NCBI RefSeq assembly: GCF_022458985.1
Contig: NC_061783.1
Coordinates: 10,632,413 to 10,696,412, forward strand
DNA: 64,000 bases
Direction of reading: 5' to 3'
Origin: Mugil cephalus
Lineage: Eukaryota > Chordata > Actinopteri > Mugiliformes > Mugilidae
The notes beneath the pieces were generated by a model that had not been told where the DNA came from, searched no databases, and worked only from the letters and a program-made list of their open reading frames with translations. The translations under genes were made by a program, and so were the position numbers. Shown here piece after piece: positions 11,401-26,100 of the stretch (positions within the stretch are counted from its first letter, which is position 1; each line of letters starts with the position of its first letter).

Positions 11401-14400
11401 TTTTTTAATACATGCACCAATGGTGTTTGTTGAATGACAATAAAATAAGTCTAAGCCTCTAAGTCTAAAACCTACTTTACTGGTCTGCAAGCAAAACTAG
11501 TGTAAGCATTCAGAGAAATCCAAACAGTGATGGATAAATAGTATTAAATCAATACACTACTAAATGAATAACAATAAGCCATTTCACACTGTACCTCCAG
11601 TGTGCGACACCACAGCGAGCACCATGTCTTCCTCTGCTCTGTCCATCTTCAGACCTACAATCCTCAGCAGCTCGTGGGCCTCCAACGAGGGGTTCGTGTG
11701 GATGCTCAGGTAGGAATCAGCACTCACATACACACAGCAAATAACTGAAAAATACACGGAAATGTTCGATGAAGTCATAATGAAGCACGTGCAGAACAGA
11801 GAGAGACTTGAGGTCAGGTTAAGAGCTGACGCAGACGAAAAGACGCCATTTACGCCATTTGTCATTATGCATAATTGTGTGCATTTTTGGACGGTGTGCG
11901 TCTACATGTGCGCTTGTGTTTGTGTCTGTTACTCACCCTCTCTGGTGTCAGTCTGTGGGCTGCGGAACTGCAAACAGTTTTCCTTCAAACTCAGCTGCTG
12001 ATACATCTGTTTGCTCTGAGAGAGAGAGAGAGAGAGAGAGAAGAAGAAACATGAAGATTTAAGTACACTATCTAAAATGTACGAAATCTTAAAACTTATT
12101 AGATATCTGTATTATTTTAAAATGTGGATATTTTTATATTTGAATGCACTTAATGCACATATTCAACGCACCTGTACAAACTAATACAGTAACTTTTAAC
12201 TTAAAATCAATAGCAAGATTTGTAAATATTCTTTCACCGCCCATTTTACCTTTTGGTTTGGAGGGCAGTCATCCACCGTACTAGAAGAAAAGAAAAAAAA
12301 AACACACATCCAACTGTGAGGAGTGATGCCAGGAAGAGAAAGGGCACGACATTTCTTGGCAATCAAATTTAATGCTGTTGTTGTGCGCAGACAAACCCAC
12401 TTACTGTCTGCGACGCAGAAGTTTCTGAAACTCCTTCAGGTCTTTCTCCAATGTGGGGAACTCGTACAGATCTTCTAAGACACACCTGTACAGAGTCTGT
12501 CAGGTGGACAGAAAAGAAATTGGATATCAATGACAGCTCAGACTAAATACTTTCTGGCAAACCAATTAATTTGACCCAAAGTCACGAGAGCAGAAATATC
12601 AGCAAACGTCCATTTCTAACTGGGCAGGTACTGACACCGAGGCTCAGCTTACAGTGTCAGCAACATCTCAAATTCACAGCTACACAAAGAGCGACCTCAA
12701 TAGAACTTAACTACAAAACTCTGCCTCTTTGACACTACCTGCATTTCAAACAAGTTGTCATGACGATCGTCGCACAGCTATATATATATATATTAGTGAA
12801 ACAAAGAAAAGGTACAGAGCATGAACACAACTGCGCAGCTCATTTGCTGAACACCATCACGTCAAACATCAAATTCTCTAAGACAAATTAGTGACAACTC
12901 AGTAACACTAAACTCACAAGGACCCACATCCAGACTTGTGCATTTCCACACACCTCCTCATCGCCGTCATTGACCCAGCATAGCCTCCAATTCCAATTCC
13001 CCTCTCGTTCCTCTGTTACTAGGCAACTATCACCTGGGTTACGCACTCTGTATGAAATTATACCCATGCCAACCCTACCACTTTGGTTTCCATGGCAACA
13101 CAGCACAGAGCAATGGAGCTGTCAGGTTATGGAGGGACAAGTGATTGGTGAGTGTGTGTGTTTTTGTGGTGTTGTGTGTCTGTATTTGTCGGTTTATCTT
13201 TTGGCGTCACACGTGGCCCAATCATTTCAGTCCCTCGTGTGAAAATAGCAGGAACACAATGGACACCAGCAGCATTAGTAATGAAAAATGTGACAAGGTA
13301 TGATCTGCATGTGCATATTTTCAATTACAAAGATCTCTGAGTGCTGGATTTTGCATGTAAAATAAAAAGGTTTCACTTTTGACAATTTTATTTTATTATT
13401 TTCTATTTAAACACAGCCCGTACCACAATAATCCCTCTGATTATTTTGTATTCTCTGAAACCACAACGACATATTACGATTACACCCCCTCAGTCCTCAC
13501 ATGAAGCCAACGAAGCCGTCTGTTTTTGTCCCGCTTCTTTGTCAGAAGGATGAAATAAAAACATCAACATGCTTCCCTTGTGGGAGAAAGCTCGGAGAAA
13601 TCACTAACGCACTTTCAGCTCCCTGTCTCTCTGATGTCCTGTCATGCAGAACTTAAGAAGGTATAGAGCTAAAATGAAGATGAATGCGGGCTATTTCTTT
13701 CTCAATATGTGAAAAAGACACCTGAGGATCAAGCATATTCAATCACTGAAATAAAAAGGCATTAAAAACACTGGGGGCGGTGAAGGACGTTAGTACCGAC
13801 ATACCTTCATGAAGCTCCTGACATGCTCCTCTTCTTTGAGGAAGTCCTTGTAAAGTCTGCTCCAGTGTGAGACCAGCTGCAGTACCTTACGCTTCCTGAA
13901 GAGGGCGTCTTTGCCCTCCTCCTGGCCCCTGCAGCGAGCGCTGCTATAGGTGACAGAGGTCAAGGAGACAACAGAGGAGAGTGAGGAATGTGAAATGATT
14001 CGTGCGTGTATGTGATTATGTTTTTTTCAGGAAGGATATTGTCCCAGTAGAGCCTGGCAGAGGTCATGAGTGGACATGAACACCAGGTAGGTCAACAGGA
14101 AGTCGTCCAGGAGCATTTCTGAAACACATTATTAGAGAACACATCATTAGCCACCTCATCGGCGACATGGTCCAAAGGAGCTTCCCTCCTAATTTGTGGA
14201 ATTAAGATAAGGAAAGTCACATGAAAGTCTTTCAGGTTCTCCATTTGTATCTCTGTTCATTTGAAGTGACAAATCGTACACTTGTTACTTAATTCTCTCA
14301 ACTTCAAAACATTAGAAATTCACATTTAAACAAATTGTTTTACTTATCGAAGAAATAAAGCAAAGATTGGACCTTCAAGCTCCGGCTTAATGTCCAGATT

Positions 14401-15244
14401 TCTTCTTTTAAAATAATTTAAATCACGTGTAATGTGAAAGGCGTCACTTGTAGTGATGAAACCACTGTAGACGACAAGAATTTTAAGCAAACGCTAAGGA
14501 TCCCCAAAGCATTTTGGTCTCTTTCAGCTAACTATCATCATTTTATGGAATGCAAATTTATTTTACTTTCATTTCTCATGGTCACAACTGGCAGCTGTTC
14601 TCAGCAAGAAGATCTCTAAAGTCCTACTGTGCACTGCCTGCTCAGAAAGGCCTTCTTTTATTCTTGAGGACTCAGTGGGGATGAAAAACAACAGCTAAAA
14701 GGTGAGTGAATTGAACTTCATTTCATCAGATGGCCTGAAACACAACGGCAAATTAATAACTGTTTTTTTTTTTTTTCTCTGTATCTCATGTTGTGTGTAC
14801 ATTGGAAACCACAACCTTGACACTAACACATCCATCGTGTGATAAGGGAACGTGCTGATAGTACTGTCGTATCTCAGTGAGATGTCAAAATAAAGTTCTG
14901 TGTGTGTAGCTCTGCAGACTATGACTTTGGAGTTGGAGGGATTTTTGTGTACGTTCCTTATGCTGCCACGATCGATGAAATCCTTTCCAAGTAAGCAGAT
15001 TATCAGAATCCTCTAATACATTTTTAAGTGCTCTTTTCCAGAAACGAACATTGACAAAGAGGCATGAGGGTTAATCTTTCTCTGTGCTTATAATTTTAAC
15101 AACTTGAAACAGTGAAATGTATCAGAGGAAGCTGCAGAGGAAGAGAGACCCAACAGGTGACCAATGGTAAGAACCAAATATAAACGGCCCTTGTGGCAGA
15201 TGGGTAATGAGCCATTGTCGGTGGTGCCAAGGATATGTGGTTGG

Positions 15245-15325
<81 letters not shown>

Positions 15326-18300
15326 TGTCTTTCCCTGGGAAATGTGTGACCCAAATATGGCACTGTCAAGCAGAGAGCAACGAAATCAATTATAGAAGAC
15401 TGAGCATAGGCCGCGGCATCAATATTTGATCAAGCGTCTTCTCTTTAAAAATAAAAACAAGACTTTCTCGACTCTCTTTAAGGCAGGTCCGACTTATCAC
15501 TTTTTCAGAACCCTTTTCACTTGCTTTCCTGTCACTCTCTCTTTTCCGAGACCTTCAGTCCTCCATCTATTTACGTCCTTTATTGACCAGCTCTTGGCCC
15601 TTTTCCTTGCTTTTTCTGCTTCCCTCTTTTCTCCAACGCAAACCTCCTTCCCCACACCTGTTTTTCATTTTCTCTTCTTGGTGATTACGTTTCCCCCGCT
15701 ACTTCACTCCTCCTACGCCCGACTCTCTCTTAGCTCTGTGCGATGATAAATATCCATTTTCTTCTTCAACATATGCCCTCTGCGTTTGCCCGCTGGCACA
15801 CGCAAAGTCAAACACTCATGGATGCTGCAGTGCACACACACAAACGCACGCACACACGCAGCACCCTGATGAATAACTCATTCACTCCCGACCTTGGGGA
15901 CTTTATCTCTTGCGAGAGAGAAAGAAAAAAAAAGAGGAGAAAATGTGTGTGTGCTGAACTAATCGCAGTAATCTGCTGCTGTGTTTTTTGTTTATGTGTA
16001 CGTGGAGGGGGGCGGCTGGGGTAATCGCTCTCTCTCCGTGGAAGCATGTTTGAGCCTGTTCAACATGCTGCACGGCTAAAGCTGCTAAAACGGCGCATGA
16101 ATGCTCAGCACCACCCCAGAGGGCCCGTGCACACACAAACATACAGAAACATTTACATCATACGCTTATTCGGGGCGCACAGACTAAAATCCAAACACAA
16201 ACAGACGCAGATGCAGCGAGAACCAAACATGCGCATAAACTCCGCAGCCCCCCCCGCTCCTGCCTCTCCCTCCGCACCCGCACAAAAAGCGAGTGTTTTT
16301 CTTTTTAAGCGAATAAATATCAGGCGGACTTCCTCCACAAAGACCATCTCAGTTCTCGCTCGCCGTCTCTCTCTCGCATTTATCTCTCCCTCTTTCTTCG
16401 CTTGCTTCCTGCAATTCAGTGAGATGGCTCCCTGTGGACTGCTGGGAACTGGTGGTGCTGAGGAGTTGATGCATAAAGGCGCCTTGTCTCGAAGCGGTGC
16501 TAACAGGCAAGAGAAGGAGTTTTATAAAACCCAAGTTGGGACCCAGATGTCCCTGTGTAATAACAGCATTAATTCACCTGGGTTTCATATCGCTACTGAA
16601 TTTAATTGGAAGGAAAGAAGTAACGCGCATTTCCCTAGTGAGCAGGAGTGGTTCTGTGCGATATTTTACCTTTAGTCACCTCTTCTTCTACTTCAGCTCA
16701 AAACAATGATTAATCAAACAGTAGGACTGCCACTATCATGAAAAGTTATTTGATGATTAATTGCAAATAACAGTTTAATTTCCTAATTTCTTTAAATGCT
16801 ATTTTGAGATGATATTAGAAGTTAAGTGCCTTGAGATTAAACAGTTGTCACTAATTCTGCCATCAGGCGTCTTTGAACCACAACAAAACTACACAAGTTA
16901 CACAGATGATTATGTAACAGTGGTGACAGGAGAAAAATGTATCAACAATGGAGATAATCAACTATCCATCACTGCTTTCCTTCAAAACATCTAAAGAGGT
17001 GAAATATTCCCTACACATCTGCTGTTTTCTAATAACTGAACACAGTGACTTTCAGCGTGGCCTATGTGCTCACTGCCCTGCTATGAAACTGATGACAAAA
17101 TGATCCCCAGGGTAAAAAAACTGTAGCACAGTACAGTAACAGCAGGAGTATCAAAGAAAAACTGACATGTTGTTGTTTGTACTCGCTGAAGTAGTTTGAA
17201 GCAGAAAGTTCCTGCAACACCCCTAGGCAATCATTTCACAAACCCATTAGAGCATTTGAGCTGTTGAACGATCCTTGTATTTACAGGCAATGACATGGCT
17301 CGGTGAATGCACCTGGATGTGCAAGAGCGGACTCGCACACTAAAACACAGAGTGGTATCACAGAGGGGAAGTGCATACCTCCGGAGTTTGAACCCACGTC
17401 TGTGAAAATGAAAGAGACAGAGGAAGGACCAATCCGGGCAGTGTTGTGACTTGTTGTATAGCTTTGAAAAGAGGAGTGGTGCTTTGTTTAATAAGAGCTG
17501 AAACAAATACTTAAGCTGGCTGACCTTTTATTTATTTATCTCATCCCAATTCTAGCCCTTTCTACTTATGTGTGCTGTCACATTCTATGTAGAGATGCCC
17601 CCACACGGATGAGCCTCTGTGCACCATGTATACAAATCATGTGTGTGTCTCCAGACTTACCGCTCTCCCTGTTTTCCGGTGCGCCTCTTTGGTCGTCCAG
17701 TCGCAGGTCACTTAGCAGATGTTCCAAGATCTTGAGTGGCGTTCCCGACACCACCACATACCTGTAGGACGAGAAGTCAGAACAGTCTTCCTCACTAGAG
17801 CAAGAGTACCAACCACGGCCACTTTTATCTCTCCACCCTCCTCCCTCTTCGTCGGTATTCTCGTCCGCATCGTCGTCATCGATGTAGCGAAAATAGGGAA
17901 CATCGAACGCAGAGATTTTGGAACCGCTACCATCTGGATCAGGATTGCCATCCTCGTCCTCGTCTTCATCGCTGTCGTCGTCGTCGTCTATGTCCTCCTC
18001 TGCCTCTGCAAGTGTAGCTAGCTCAGAGGTCATCTTCCTATCTGAACACGACCCATCAGCCGGCCCTCTTCAAGCCTTCGCATGCTCGGGAAGGGTTATT
18101 GTCTGTGGGGCCGCCTGGCCCTGTCAGCTAAGAGCTCCAGAGATTAAAACCCTCTCTCTGACAGCTCCTACAGCAGAACTGGGAGGGAACCGACCGCTGC
18201 TGAATGCCCTGAAAATGGTACACTCACATACACACCCACTTAACCTGCCTGTCACAGGCACTCCTTGCTTTGTGCCTTAGGTCTTGGCATGCGCTGACTT

Positions 18301-19726
18301 AAATAAACACCAGTGCACAAAGTAATCAACTCTTGAGAAAAGTGCACAAACACAGATGGATGCGTAGAGGGAAGTAAACCAGTTGTGGTGTTGTATTTTT
18401 TCCTCCTTTCAGCTGAAAACAATAAGCCATTCACTCCATCCTGCCCTCGGCCAGAAGCTAAAGCCGCCACTATCAAAGGCACACACACACACACAGTGTC
18501 AACTGTCACACTGACACTTTGAATGTAGTAATACGATCATGTGTTTGTTGCTGCTGTTAGCTCGGAGGAACTGACCTCTTGTCGGTATCCTCGTCTCTGG
18601 ACCCGCCCCCTGACGACGTGGGCGAGGGCCGATCGGACGGCGACGTGACCGATGATGTCACGCGCTGCAACACCAACACGTCCCGTCCTCTCTCCTTCAG
18701 GCAAACCCTCCCCAACGCCTCCTGGAAGAGGAAGGTAGAAGGTAAAAAGTTTAGACATGTCACAGAGGGAGGCAAAACTGGAAGGTGAGGACACTGCAGT
18801 ACACTACACACGTAAAATACATGATCTCCATATGACTATTTTTGTGTACAGATTTTGCAGAATTTCATCACTTTATATCTGATTTTACTGTACATCTGCC
18901 AGGTTTATTATAGGGTTATTAAAAATGATAACTGTAATAATTATAAATATAATTATTTATTAGGAAATGCGTGGATAGATGATATGAAATGGACCTTTAA
19001 TGAATTTTGTTTTTGTATAAAGTTAATATATGCCTAAAAGGGAAATCATTAGCGACCTCAAACATTCAGCGTTGGTTAAGCCCTGGCGTCCACACCCTTA
19101 AACCCAAGATTAAACGTTTCTCCAAGACATTGGCAAACTATCTCATACACCTCACACATGCCGACACAGATCCCGCTGGCATCGGAGGAAAAGTATTGCA
19201 TTTCTTGCCTTTAGAAGGAAAGGTATTGTGGAATAAATTACAAAGAGGAGAACAAGGAATGTGGGCTGACTCTTGAAATGATCCCCCCCCCCCGCTCCAA
19301 AAAACGAACAGGAACTCGATCTGTGACTCTGACACATACACACAAATACACCTGCTGCGACAGTCGCGTGTAATGGGAGCAAAGTTTTAGACGAACAAAG
19401 GAGCACAATAACTAACAGCCCGAGGAGAGGAGAGAAAGAGGAGAGGAGAGGGAGATCAAAGGCAGAGGACAAGAGCAGAAGGAGAGATAAAGAAGCAAAG
19501 TCTCTCCTCCAGCTGCTCGCTGCAGTCTCTGTCGCAGCCACAGGGTTTGAGCAGCAGTCGCACACCAACACAGACACATCTCCATGTAGGGCTGACTTTC
19601 TGCTGAATTTGGTCATATATCAGTTACATAACATCACAACGGTGGAAAAAAAATTAACCAGGGCTAGAAGAACATTCTTAGTCCGGAAAAGAGTGCCAAG
19701 GTTCAAAAAAGGTTCAGGGTTAAAGA

Positions 19727-19762
<36 letters not shown>

Positions 19763-20095
19763 TCAACGTAAAGGCAGACACAAACAAGTGAACACACTCA
19801 CGCTATCTCTTTGACAGTCTGATGAAAGGAGCTGTCTCATCCCGAGAGACAGCAGGTGGGATCTGACTTGGGTCAGACAAAACAATATGCACAAAGTGCT
19901 CTTTGCGTGTGAGAGAGAGAGTGTGTGTAGACACGTCTTGATGAATCATTGTGCACGATACAGATGTTCATCCGCCACGAGATCAGCCCCTCAGGCGTGT
20001 TGCCATGTGTCACATTATCTTGTAAAAAAAATACAGTACTATATAACTGATATATTTAAGCAATTCTGGAGGCCCACTTGCCTATTGGAGAGGTT

Positions 20096-20161
<66 letters not shown>

Positions 20162-23100
20162 CATATTTAAACGGCATTAAATTATGTCATAACTTTGCTT
20201 TAAAAGGTGCTAAACACAGCAATTTGAATCCAACTAAATCATTCTGGAATCAAGTGTTTTGTAGTTTGCTGTAAAGCTGCTTTGGACATTAACAGACACT
20301 GACTAAGTAAAGATAGTGAACAAATAGACATAACACCTCACAGCAGCACTGTTTTGATGAAGTCAGAAGAAAGTGAATATTTCAGGGTTTTATTTTGCCA
20401 CTTTAGGTTCTGTACAAGCCCTTGAGTAAGATGCCTAACCTCCAAACTGTACGTGTAGCCACTGCTCCAATGGTTAATACTGAGAACCAGCTCATGTTAT
20501 GTGAATATATTTACACAGTTCTTGACCTGAAAAGCTGAATAATACTCACTATAAAGATAACTACAGAGATACAAAGATATAGTGGATCATATCTGCTAAT
20601 TTTCACAGTAGTACACATGTTAAAATGAACAGACTTTCACTGGCGCACTGTTAAAGATTTATTGTCAGCTTTTATGTAACGCGCTGACATTAAACATCCT
20701 CATGGGTTAAAAACACTCGGACGCAACCAGGAGATAAGGAAATCTGCGACAGCCGAGGTTAAGCGATCTGACACATCGTGCCATTAATTACATTTTGGAC
20801 CGGCACCAACACCGCACCCAGCAGCCCAGATGTGATACGAAGATAATAAGTTTGCTAAGTGGTCTGAAAGGGGACATGCCATTAGACCACATCATCTAAG
20901 GCTGAGCTACATAACAAGACAAGCTTTATCAAGCCCCCCCCCCTTCTATCTCTGCTAGCCTTTCCGGTCTCTCTCCACTATAACATGTCTAATTAAGGAC
21001 AAGCAGACCAGTAGTAGAGAACCATTATGCAACCAATTACAACGCCTTGAAAAACATAGAAGAAAATGTTGTGTTGCTTTCCAGATACACTAGCCAACCG
21101 CTGATCTTTCCGGCAACACTCTTTACACAGATGCCAAGAAAAACAACTGCGAGCCAAGTGTGGAGGAAGGCTGTGCTATAACACGCAACATCAAACGGCT
21201 TCCAGAAAATGCACCAGAAGTGAAACTTGTCAGATGAACGCCATTCATACGAGACAAATTGCGCAAACATATCGGGCACACTCGAACACGCACAACCCCG
21301 AAAGAATTAAGCGCTGGGAGCATATTGCAAGAACAACCTTATTTTGGCTCAGAAAATAAACTTTTAGAGAAGAGGAAGGGGGGGGTCATGCACTAGGTTA
21401 TGCAACAGGGAGAGAGCGAGAAAAGAAAGCAGGGTAATAGGCTGGGAAGGAAAGTGAGAGACACGGAGGAGTGAGGGGGAGTGTGAGAAATATAAGACGG
21501 ATATAAACAGACAGAAAGACATTTGGATGATTCAACTGGCATTTGAGTTATAATACATAATTTGTGTGATATTCCTGTAAGTTTAGAGAACTTCTGTTAT
21601 GATGATAATCACACTTTCTGACATTTCTCTGGAGAGCCACTTGTTCTGTCCTAACAGGTGTGTCGCTCTGCTTCCTCTCGTTCTCTCACCTCTTCCTGCT
21701 ATTCATCTGTATTTCCAGCTCTCTTCCCTCCTTTCGTTTTCTGCTCACCCTCTCCGTTTATATCTGACCCGGTGGACTTTGTGCTCCGGAGGTTTGAGAT
21801 TTTTCAGGACAGAAAACTGAGACCAGAGGGCTGCACTCATCAGGGGATTAAACTGCACGCACACATTTAAAGAGTTACGCGTGCGGTATGTGACATGAAG
21901 GAGGCAGAATAAATTAATTTTTTTGCATATCTGCCCTCTGCCTCTCCCACACACAGGCAATATGACATAATAGTGTTCAGAGGAAAGGTGGGCCTCATGG
22001 AAAGCCGAGAGGAAGCACTCTCTGTTCCTTTCCTGTTCCTACCAATGGGTTAGTGTGTCTGTGCCGATAGTGACCGAGCCATAATCTGTGTTGTGACAGC
22101 TCCAGGCCTGATTCCTGGAAGTAACGGATAACAATATGAAAACACAAAAAGCTTTTTGGGTCAGCAGCAACCATGTACGTTCAGAATAATTCCCAAACCT
22201 AATAAAAAGTGACCCCCAAGAAGTGCGCCCATGTGTGTGACTGTGTCGGCACGCTGTGACCTTGTATATTTCCTCGTGCAGGTTGACCTCCGATAAACTC
22301 TGAGCACAAATGCAGCCGACTAGAAGGCAGAGGAGCACCCCGATGCACTCTACCGACATGCGAGTTATATCGCTATGGAAACAGCCCACACCGGTTTGTC
22401 AGAGCTTATCTGTCATGGAAAAAAAAAAAAGAAGAAACTTAAAAAAAAAAAAAAAAATCACCATGACAACCCAGTGAAAGGAGAATGGCCTTTGTGGTGA
22501 ATCGAGCAGGTTGCTTGGTTTTGATTTCTGCTAAATTCTGAAAACTAAGATGGACGATGATCTGGCCAAAATAACAATGACACCTGTCATGTATTCATAT
22601 ATATATATATATATATATGCAGAGTGATTTCTGTAAAGATTTATCCATAAAGAGAATCTCACTTACAGCAGACAGCTTATTTTATTTTGTTTTCAAGGCC
22701 ATTTTAAAATATTTGATGCGTGTCTCTCATACTTCCTCTGACTGATATAAACACAACCGCCTCTTGGTCATTTTCACTGCTTTCACCGCTCTGACTGTGA
22801 TGATACACAGTACAACTCAGCACCTGTGTTGTCAAGCATTTTTTTTTTTAGCAAAACATTTTTGCAATTTTTGCCAAACTTTTTGCTATTGTTTTCTTTT
22901 TTTTCCAGTCTCGTATACAGAGATGTTTCTCTTATTCATCAACAGGATTTTGACAATTTTATTCGTAGATGTAAATTACAATTTGATCTTGTAAGATGCT
23001 GCATTTGCTAAACAACACAACAAGCTTGATTTCATATTGGTTCCTATTTTGTCTGGAGTTGTGTGTGACAAGGACATTACATGACACAGTGTGCTGCCTT

Positions 23101-26100
23101 TAATCAATGACAGAAATGACAAGCGTGTAAAGAGAGATGGATCTTCGGACCAGAACATTTAATTCATCAACACTGTTCCCAATATGTGAATCAAATTTAA
23201 GACTGAATACGTTTTTCGGTAGACAGAGTCACATCAACCATTTTATTGGTGACTGATATCTTTTGCCAGGACACTTTGAAGCTTTAAGATTTCTATACAC
23301 CAACCTAAGGCAGTGTACTTTATTAGGTATCATTTTTAACGTGGTTGCTGGCAATTCAGCCCAAATATATATGCCTGGAAACTGGATTTGAACTGGTACT
23401 TCTAAAACATGATTGTAATTGATAAAAAAAAATGGTTGCAAAAAAGTTTTTCTCATTACTGTATGTTATGTATTTAACAGTCACTAAAAAAGTATTATCC
23501 TCATGCAGCTTAAACCACTTAGGATGAGTCTAAAGTATATATTATATGAAAATGAGGGTTTTAATGGTTAAAAGTGTTCAGTGGGTTCAGTGTCTAATGC
23601 ATGTGTAGGAGTCTAGTTCAATGTCTTTCATCTTCGACCCTGCTGTAACAATACAATATATTTTTCTGTATTTTCATATAGCAGTTATACATTTTTACCT
23701 GTTTGTGAGGGACCAAAGTGAAATTATGCAGACTGGAAAAATCCCTAAAGCTTCTGTTAAACCGATAATGCAGTAGATTTTACCAAAACACACATGGTGA
23801 CGTAGAGTGAAATCAGACTGCATTTGCTTCGTTTCCTGCCCTCAGGTGGAGTGTAGAGTGGGATTATACAGTACAACGCTTCACTAACACCCCGCTCATT
23901 ATGAGCACACACTGAGTCAGCCTGCCTCAGCACCAGCAGCGCATGACCGTACACATACAGGCTCCCACAAATGATTATAAGCTCTAGCCAGCAAGCTGGC
24001 GCGCACACGCACTTACTTGACAGACAGTAGAAAGAGCATAAGATCACATCGCACTAAGCCATTATTAAGACCCACATTAGAGGAGCTTGAGAACTGCTGG
24101 TTGTTTAATCTAAAGGGATCTCAGCGAAGTGCATCTGCGATGTTAACTTTAGTTCGTGTGTGCAACTATGCAGACGTGTGATCATGCGCTCAGACGATGT
24201 GCAAACGAGCAGCCCCGTTAGAAATGTGCGTGTCTATCACAATGATGCTGAGGAGGATTTACTTGTATGATCTCTGACCTGAATCCACGAGTGACTCCGA
24301 CCTGAGGTGTGTGCGTAATGACAACATTCACCGCATGACGTCCATTACTCTCTACTCACACTAACCATGCAGCCACAACTCACTCTGCAGATTACACGGT
24401 GAGAGTTCACAGATTAACATCATCATACTGCACGGTCTACTGGCATTTCACGACCCCAAAGCCTGTATATCACGGTCTCTACTAACCGCCTGGTTCCTGT
24501 CGGGTAGACGGTAGTTGTGGTTCTGCAGGAGCCGGCAGCCGTCCTTGGCCAGACGCTGAACTGCCTCCAGCCCCAGTCGGCTGGTTAGCTCCTCGCGGCC
24601 GCACACGGTCCCCATCCCTCCGCCGCCGCTGCCTCCGCCGTCCCGCAAAGTGCACACTCCGCCCAGCTGCAACACAGGAGGCATGAAGACAAATCTCAGC
24701 CCGCAGTCCCAGGACATGGTGGAAGCTGTCAGAGTATGTTCAGGCAATGGAAGTCAAAAAAGCTGCCCAATGGAAACAAGTTTGGGCATAATCCAGAAAC
24801 ATGAATGATAGGTTCTCAGTTGTCTCTTTATGTCCATGTGAGAAGATGAGAAGAAATTCTTTCTATTAAAGTCGGTAATTCCTTCTATCTGTTGCACTTC
24901 TGTCTTTGTGTCAGTCAGCAGTCTGTGTTAGAGGATCTAGCAGAGTAAGAGTGAGTGTGTGTGATTAGTTGTAGAAGTGGGCGGGAGTGGGTGCCTGTGT
25001 GAGAGGAGTGTGTGTGTGTGTGTGTCAGGGTGTGTGTCTGTCTGTCTCCTCCCCTTAATAGTCAGGTCTAGTCCAACTGAGTCGAATAAAAGTCTGTGAA
25101 TAAGAAGATTTAACAGCAACGCTTAAAAGGGACAGACTAGCAGCCAATATATTTCATTAAAAGTGCTGGAGGACACAAATGGCTTTGTCCTTGGATAGAC
25201 CTGACAGAACACATTACAGAGTGTGTGTGTACTCCCTGGAGTGCAGCTAGTATGATGGTTATCACTGGTGGCGGGTAGCCTGGTATGTTTATTTTCCTTG
25301 GAAGAGAGAGATGTTTCATTTGGCTGAGAAATGGGTAACCCTTCCTGTGGGCTCAACTATCCCACGGTACCATGCTCTAGCAGAGGGCAACACACACCCA
25401 TGCACAACATCATCCATCTTATTTACGAGGAAAACACCCCCTGATGACAACTCTTATCTGGTAGAATAGCCACGTACATGCGCAGACATAATATCGCAAC
25501 GGCCCTGTGTCCTTTGCAGTTTCCTGTAAAACCGTTTTCAGCTTCCTGTCATAGATACAGAGTGAACTAAGATAAACCTGTCTCTGCGTGTTTGGGCTTT
25601 TTTGGCTGTGTGTCTAGTTTCTGTTTCTCCCCACTGCATCCTTACCTTTTCTTTGATCCTTCTTGGGTTTGAGCTCATGACAAGCCAAACTTTAAGGAGG
25701 GTAAAGAGTAATTTGAAGCAAATAAGACTCCAGTTCATTTCAGGATATTAGCGGAATATTTGCATCAGGTTACATTGTTTTGCAAGTTCTTAGTAGATCA
25801 AGGACCACATGGGGAAAATAAGCCTTGGACTTGATTGTGTTATCTTTTGTAATTTTGTAATGTGGTTTATCATCTTCCCTTTGAACAGATAGTCTCAATT
25901 AATACACATCCTAGAGCTATCACTAAGCCTGAAGTGGTCATCAGCCTCCCGAAAGGGATTGCAGGATCAATCTAAAGGCTTACTTATATTCATTAGCAGC
26001 TGAAATTAACTTAATTATGCCCTTTCCTCATTATTGATTTTACCTAACATATTAACGGCAATACCAGTTTAATGTGTTTGTAATCAGTTAGACACAGAAG

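Noticed and set aside
15248-15324. Cys-Val repeat ORFs around long (GT)n tracts
   Set aside because: Translation of microsatellites, not proteins.
16046-16675. 209-codon plus-strand ORF in rapgef5 intron 10
   Set aside because: No domain, no family resemblance and low-complexity composition; lies in an intron opposite the gene.
18034-18050. Acceptor ttcag just upstream of the ATG at 18033 as the exon 10 start
   Set aside because: Joining it to exon 9 gives an immediate in-frame stop or the wrong phase; the acceptor at 17927 fits.
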